Source: an uncultured Bacteroidales bacterium
GTDB lineage: Bacteria > Bacteroidota > Bacteroidia > Bacteroidales > P3
NCBI GenBank assembly: GCA_905233895.1
Contig: CAJOFL010000005.1
Span: forward strand, 1 to 64,000
DNA length: 64,000 bases
Direction: 5' to 3'
In this document: positions 60,501 to 64,000 of the stretch, one piece after another
Numbering within the stretch: position 1 is the stretch's first letter
How the letters are laid out: every line of letters starts with the position of its first letter
Notes under the pieces: generated by a model
The model's database searches: none
The model's input: only the letters and a program-made list of their open reading frames with translations
What the model was told of the DNA's origin: nothing
Program-made: the position numbers and the translations under genes

Positions 60501-61638
60501 TCACTTCGACCGCTTGCGGTGGAAGATGATGTTTCCGACGATGCCCCAGAAGTAGCGCCAGTCGGTGCGGAACGGGTGCTGGAGGTAGGCTTCGAGGTAG
60601 CGGCGTTCTGATTCTTGCACCTCCTCGATGGTCTCGGGAGTGTGCCGGTCGTAGTAGAATGGCGGCAGCAAGCCGGGCTTGGTGCGGGTGCGGAGGGCTT
60701 GCATCTCGGGGGTGTAGAGGCTGAAATACTGGCGGCTGAGCGGGCGGACGCCAACCAGTTTGATGTCGCCGCACAGCATGTTCCACACCATGGGGAACTC
60801 GTCGAGCCAGGTTCGCCTCAGTATCTTGCCCCAGAAGTTGATGCGGTAGTCGTCGCGGAACTTGCCTCCGGTCTGCAGGTTCTGGTACTGGAAGATATAG
60901 CTTTGGATGTATTCCGAGTAGGTGTACATGGTGCGGAATTTGTGCACCACTATCATCTTGCCGTCCTTGCCCACGCGACGGAGGTGGATGATGGGCGAGC
61001 CGGTGGGCTCAGCATCGTCGACGGGTTCCTTGGCCTTGCGGGCAGTGACGAAGAACTCGCCCTGCCTGAACTGCTCGTCGAGCACTTCCTTCGACGCGGT
61101 GGAAGGAACGGTTCTTGCCCCTGGTCAGTGCGAAGTAGATGTTGCGTGTGAGTGCGAGTTTCGGGCAGACGCGGTGCCAGAGGTAGTTCCATGCGTTGAC
61201 TATGTGACTTATTCCCCACGGGTAGCGCTGGGAGTTGAGTGTGCTCTTGAGGCTGGAGGTCATGGTGTGGATGCAAACGATGGCTCCGTCGTCCAGCATC
61301 CAGTTGAGGTTGTAGAGGAATGGGTTCAGTTCCTCGATGGTATGTAGCGGCCGCATGACGTAGACCAGCTTCGGCTTGCGCCCCTCGAGGCGGTAGGCAA
61401 GGGCTTCGGGGGTGCGGGTGGTGAAGGGGATGACGGTCACATTCTCGCTTTCCGGATAACTTCCCGCCCACTTGACCAGTTGCTTGAGGCTCATGGCCGA
61501 GGTGGCGTGCAGGCAGTCGCGCACCTCCTTGTCATCAATGATGTCGAGGTAGAGTTTGGCGCCGCCGTCGCTGCCGCGTTCGGTGTATTGTTCGCCGACG
61601 GGCAGTTCGAACTGCAGTTGGAAAAGAGCCTTTTTCAT
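60501..61638 (-). pseudogene. Polyprenyl-phosphate sugar transferase, frameshifted
   Basis: Two frames form one gene. The first (61638 to about 61095) encodes an N-terminal domain of about 180 residues seen in front of many Bacteroidota sugar transferases, with a hydrophobic VNAWNYLWHRVCPKLALTRNIYFALTRG. The second (from about 61095) encodes a bacterial sugar transferase domain: VVHKFRTMYTYSEY, RTWLDEFPMVWNMLCGDIKLVGVRPL and TKPGLLPPFYY. This enzyme loads the first sugar on undecaprenyl phosphate. A one-base deletion near 61095-61102 (restoring SFxTASKEVLDEQ) separates the frames. If real, the locus would lack its starting enzyme; a sequencing error is also possible. It overlaps upxY by four bases. 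Confidence 0.85.
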
Positions 61639-62117
61639 TCGTCCGCTTTCTTTAGCAGGCTGGGGTGGATGTATGTTGTGGCGACGGCCACTACGCCGCG
61701 GATGGCCACGACCAGGCGTCGGTCGCGCCTGATGCGGCGGATGTGGCCTTCGGCTCCGCGGAAGGGGCCGCCGGTGACCACCACACGGTCGCCCTCGTGG
61801 TATTCGGGGCGGTCGTCGCCGAGGAGTTCAAGCCCTTGGCGTCCGGCGGTGACCACGAAGCGGAATATCTCCATTTCGCGGTCGGGGATGGGTGCGGGGC
61901 TGCGGTCGTCGGTACGGCGGTAGAGCCATACCTGCTGCCAGTGGTCGGCTGCGAAGGTCGTGATGAACTGTTCGTCGCAGCGGATGAAGAGGAGCGACGA
62001 GATGACGTCGGTGGGGGCGAAGTGCTCGACCCCTTGGGCGGCGAGTGCCGCGGCCAGCGGCGCCGTGCGGTTGTAGTAGACTTTCAGTGCGTACCAGTGC
62101 ATCGTTCGTGCTCTCAT
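61635..62117 (-). CDS. upxY: UpxY-type NusG-like transcription antiterminator
   Basis: This NusG-paralogue is first in the polysaccharide locus. It has the NGN start MHWYALKVYYNR, PTDVISSLLFIRC, and a KOW motif YHEGDRVVVTGGPFRGAEGHI. UpxY proteins in Bacteroides fragilis let RNA polymerase read through the long capsule operon, recruited by its leader. The start is uncertain: MRARTMHWYAL (62117) or MHWYAL (62102); the longer frame to 62246 would include the leader hairpin. No UpxZ gene follows. The length of 160 residues is normal. Confidence 0.93.
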   Translation of the reverse strand: MRARTMHWYALKVYYNRTAPLAAALAAQGVEHFAPTDVISSLLFIRCDEQFITTFAADHWQQVWLYRRTDDRSPAPIPDREMEIFRFVVTAGRQGLELLGDDRPEYHEGDRVVVTGGPFRGAEGHIRRIRRDRRLVVAIRGVVAVATTYIHPSLLKKADE

Positions 62118-62236
62118 TTTGGAGCAATCCTTCCCCTCCTCCTGCAATGTGTGCGGAGTTCCGGGAAGGTTCGCCAGTCGGTGGGAGGTTCTGGCATGGC
62201 GGTCTTTCCTATCGCAGGAAAGTTGCCGCAACCTTG

Positions 62237-62283
62237 CATAATGCATTCAAAGACAGTCCTTACGGCTGTTTTTGAATACTATG
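62237..62283 (-). promoter_or_regulatory. Leader hairpin of the polysaccharide operon
   Basis: On the transcript CATAgtATTCAAA and TTTGAATgcATTATG pair around an inner ACAGcC/GGaCTGT stem with a GTAA loop. It lies about 10 bases after the predicted transcript start and more than 100 bases before upxY. Leaders of UpxY operons are known to be needed for antitermination, so this may be the target or a pause signal. Confidence 0.65.
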
Positions 62284-62292
62284 ACCCTTTTG

Positions 62293-62300
62293 CAAAGATA
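62293..62300 (-). promoter_or_regulatory. -7 box of the polysaccharide operon promoter
   Basis: The minus strand reads TATCTTTG followed by CAAAAGGGTC. It is the only good -7 box upstream of upxY, 176 bases before its start. No clear TTTG at -33 is seen, and no inverted repeats flank it, so there is no sign of promoter inversion as in B. fragilis capsule loci. Confidence 0.8.
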
Positions 62301-62348
62301 CAAAATATTCTTAAAATAAAAAAATAAAAAGTGTTGGGAATGCGATTT

Positions 62349-63463
62349 TTAATGGCATCCGCAGTCGCAGTGGTCGTCGTGGCCGTGGTGATGGTCGCAG
62401 TCGCAGTGGTGGTGGGCCTGCTCCTGGCGGAGTTCGCCGATGAATTGCGCCACCCAGTCCTGGCCTGCGTCGGCGGTGTCTTCCCACCCGTCGGTGTCGA
62501 TGGTTACTTCGAGGAGTGTGGCCTTGCCTTCGCAGAAGAGTTCGACGCTGTCGGCCGCGGCGGGCACGAGGACGCATTCGCCGGCGTGTATGGGGGCGAT
62601 GGTGCCCATCGACTTGACGGCCGCGATGCCGTCGACACAGAGGTAGATGACGAAACTGTCGTGCTCCTCGAGGTTTTCCCGTATGGGAGTGTCGAGGGGT
62701 ATGATGCGGGTGTTGAAGTAGGGGCAGGCGGCTATGGTGGTGCTCTCGTTGGGATGGGCGTGGTAGTGGGTGTGGGCATGACCCTGGATGCCGCCGAAGT
62801 CGATGGCCTCCATGGCCTCGGCTGTGTGGAGCTGGCGCTTCTTTCCGTTGCTGTCGAGGCGGTCGTAGTCGTAGATGCGATAGGTGCATGCCGGATCCAC
62901 GAGACGAACTTGTTGGGCTTCTTCTCCGCCTTCTGCTTGCGCGGGACAATGACATCGCCCGGCTCGGGCTGTTCGGAGTGGAGGAGGTCGGTGAGGTGGC
63001 CGCTGCCGAGGGCGGCGGTGTATTCTTCGGGGGTGGTGTCGCGGCGGAAACCGCTGATGAGGGTGGCCCCGGGGTCGGCCTCCATGACGTACCACATCTC
63101 GGTCTTGCCCTGCGGCATGCCGCGGCGCTGGGCCAGCTCGTCGTCGGGATGGACTTGGATGGAGAGGTCGCGGGCGGCGTCAATGAGTTTTACAAGTAGC
63201 GGGAATTCGGTGCCGTAGCGGTTGAAGATGCGGTCGCCGACCAGGTCGCCCATGTAGATTTCGATGGCTTCGTTGAGAGTGTTGCCGGCCAGGAATCCGT
63301 TGGCGATTACTGACTCGCGCCCCTCGACAGAGGAAAGCGCCCAGAGCTCGCCGCAGTTGGGCAGCGGGTCGTAGTTGAAGCCGTAGTTTTTCAGTCGGTT
63401 GCCACCCCAGATGACATTTTTGAAGAGGGGGAGGAATTTGAGAGGGTAGAGGGCGGAAGTCAT
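62349..63463 (-). pseudogene. manA: Mannose-6-phosphate isomerase, frameshifted, core block lost, His/Cys-rich tail
   Basis: Two frames form a type I phosphomannose isomerase, which interconverts mannose- and fructose-6-phosphate. The first (from 63463) has the start KFLPLFKNVIWGG and zinc-site motifs LSIQVHPDDE and GKTEMWYVME. It runs to EPGDVIVP. The second gives TYRIYDYDRLDSNGKKRQLH and the C-terminal cupin. Between them (about 62895-62960) is a Lys-rich stretch (RKQKAEKKPNK) in place of the usual PAGxxHAIG block, which carries a conserved His. No frame restores it. The protein ends in about 20 residues rich in His, Cys and Asp (62349-62410), a probable metal-binding tail. A local rearrangement, or error, is likely. 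Confidence 0.85.
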
Positions 63464-63469
63464 TGTGCG

Positions 63470-63679
63470 TCAGTAGCTGCGAGTGGTGTGACCGTGACTG
63501 CGGTTGGTGCCTTTCACCTTGATGTTCGACTTCACTTTGCTGCCTTTGTTCGACTGGTGGCGCTCGTACATGGTTTTGTCCGAGCTTTTGCACGCCGTTG
63601 CCACGCCGCTCATGGCCAGTACGCTGGCCAGCAGCAGCATCGGAAGGGCTTTTTTCAGTATGCGTCTCATATCCATCAT
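63470..63679 (-). CDS. Small basic lipoprotein of unknown function
   Basis: A 69-residue protein with signal peptide and possible lipobox VATAC (Cys30), then a Lys/Arg/Ser/His-rich tail (KSSDKTMYERHQSNKGSK, TNRSHGHTTRSY). I do not recognise the family. The start is one of three nearby ATG codons (63679, 63676 or 63670). It has its own promoter and lies six bases before manA. Confidence 0.7.
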   Translation of the reverse strand: MMDMRRILKKALPMLLLASVLAMSGVATACKSSDKTMYERHQSNKGSKVKSNIKVKGTNRSHGHTTRSY

Positions 63680-63728
63680 ATTGGTTTTCAGCTTGATGTT
63701 GAAGACGGGTTATAATCCGTTCAATCGG

Positions 63729-63760
63729 CAAAGATAGGAAAATATTTTGTTTTGTGCAAA
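63729..63760 (-). promoter_or_regulatory. Promoter of the small lipoprotein-manA pair
   Basis: On the minus strand TTTG (63760-63757) and TATCTTTG (63736-63729) are 20 bases apart, a full Bacteroidota promoter. Confidence 0.85.
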
Positions 63761-63812
63761 TTTTTTACCGCCATGGTCACGAAATCGACAACCAAAAGGT
63801 GTATAATAAGGC

Positions 63813-63920
63813 AGGCGTTGGTCAGGCGTTGATCAGGCGTTGATCAGGCGAAGGTGGGTTTAACCGCCTGGCGTTCTTGTGGTTATGTGAATTTTAACAT
63901 TTTATTGATTTGATTTATAA
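63813..63920 (+). repeat. 11-base repeat, site D, with long conserved flank
   Basis: AGGCGTTGGTC (63813-63823) and two exact AGGCGTTGATC units (63824-63845) precede the AGGCGAAGGTGGG tail (63846-63858) and a flank with TTCTTGTGGTTATGTGA and TTTTAACATT matching site B at 29.3 kb. It is in the same direction as site B; the polysaccharide locus lies between them. The rest of 63680-64000 holds promoters only. Confidence 0.9.
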
Positions 63921-63955
63921 GCAGTTGGATTATATTCGTTATCTCAAATATTTTT

Positions 63956-63987
63956 TTTGCACAACTCGGCGAAATTTTGTATATTTG
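63956..63987 (+). promoter_or_regulatory. Promoter reading out of the right edge
   Basis: TTTG (63956-63959) and TATATTTG (63980-63987) are 20 bases apart. It would drive a plus-strand gene that starts beyond the window. Confidence 0.8.
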
Positions 63988-64000
63988 CAGACTGATAATT

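Noticed and set aside
62118..62246. Longer N-terminus for upxY
   Set aside because: It begins inside the leader hairpin and does not resemble the NusG N-terminal domain, which starts at MHWYAL.
62237..62348. Invertible promoter as in Bacteroides fragilis capsule loci
   Set aside because: No inverted repeats flank the promoter; the only inverted repeat is the hairpin inside the leader.

Overview
The window looks like chromosomal DNA of a member of the order Bacteroidales (phylum Bacteroidota). The evidence is: many promoters of the Bacteroidota type (TAnnTTTG with an upstream TTTG about 19-20 bases away); two secreted proteases ending in type IX secretion (T9SS) sorting domains; an S46 dipeptidyl peptidase of the DPP11 type; an UpxY-type NusG-like antiterminator at the head of a polysaccharide locus; and a TPP riboswitch driving a TonB receptor, PnuT and thiamine pyrophosphokinase set. 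I cannot name a species. No rRNA, tRNA, CRISPR array, transposase, integrase or phage gene was seen.

Layout. 0.3-9.8 kb (minus): a protease and housekeeping run (DUF5606, lipoprotein, metG, DPP11, frameshifted C25 gingipain-like protease). 10-20.8 kb: mostly plus-strand genes (SMR exporter, small lipoprotein, deoxyhypusine-synthase-like enzyme, hotdog thioesterase, cysS, DUF3467, phosphopantetheinyl transferase, POT peptide transporter, C10 protease, ssb), with sua5, rpmB and rpsU on minus. 20.8-24.4 kb (minus): thiamine uptake operon under a TPP riboswitch. 24.4-29.2 kb (minus): export module OmpA-like protein, Wzc-like tyrosine autokinase, Wza-like export lipoprotein. 29.4-62.3 kb (minus): one long polysaccharide locus read from upxY to wecB, with a polyprenyl-phosphate sugar transferase, an ABC-2 exporter, 16 glycosyltransferases plus a DUF354 protein, acyl- and pyruvyl-transferases, two deacetylases, CapA, a PP-loop protein and wecB. 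62.3-63.7 kb: a broken manA and a small lipoprotein.

How the genes work together. UpxY would keep RNA polymerase going through the very long polysaccharide operon. The sugar transferase would load the first sugar on undecaprenyl phosphate, the glycosyltransferases extend the chain, and the ABC transporter with Wza, Wzc and OmpA would move it outward. The secreted C25 and C10 proteases, periplasmic DPP11 and the POT transporter form a plausible protein-to-dipeptide feeding chain.

Most unusual signals. (1) Two small four-helix-bundle genes inside the polysaccharide locus, each enclosed by inverted short tandem-repeat arrays of different sequence, with a similar array lacking the gene elsewhere. 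(2) An 11-base tandem repeat (AGGCGTTGATC) at four intergenic sites; two copies with a shared flank of about 90 bases bracket the whole polysaccharide locus. (3) An ABC ATPase whose N-terminal half is G+C-rich and C-terminal half A+T-rich, as if a cassette had been swapped. (4) Four frameshifted genes, one at a run of ten A, and a manA that has lost its conserved core but carries a His/Cys-rich tail.
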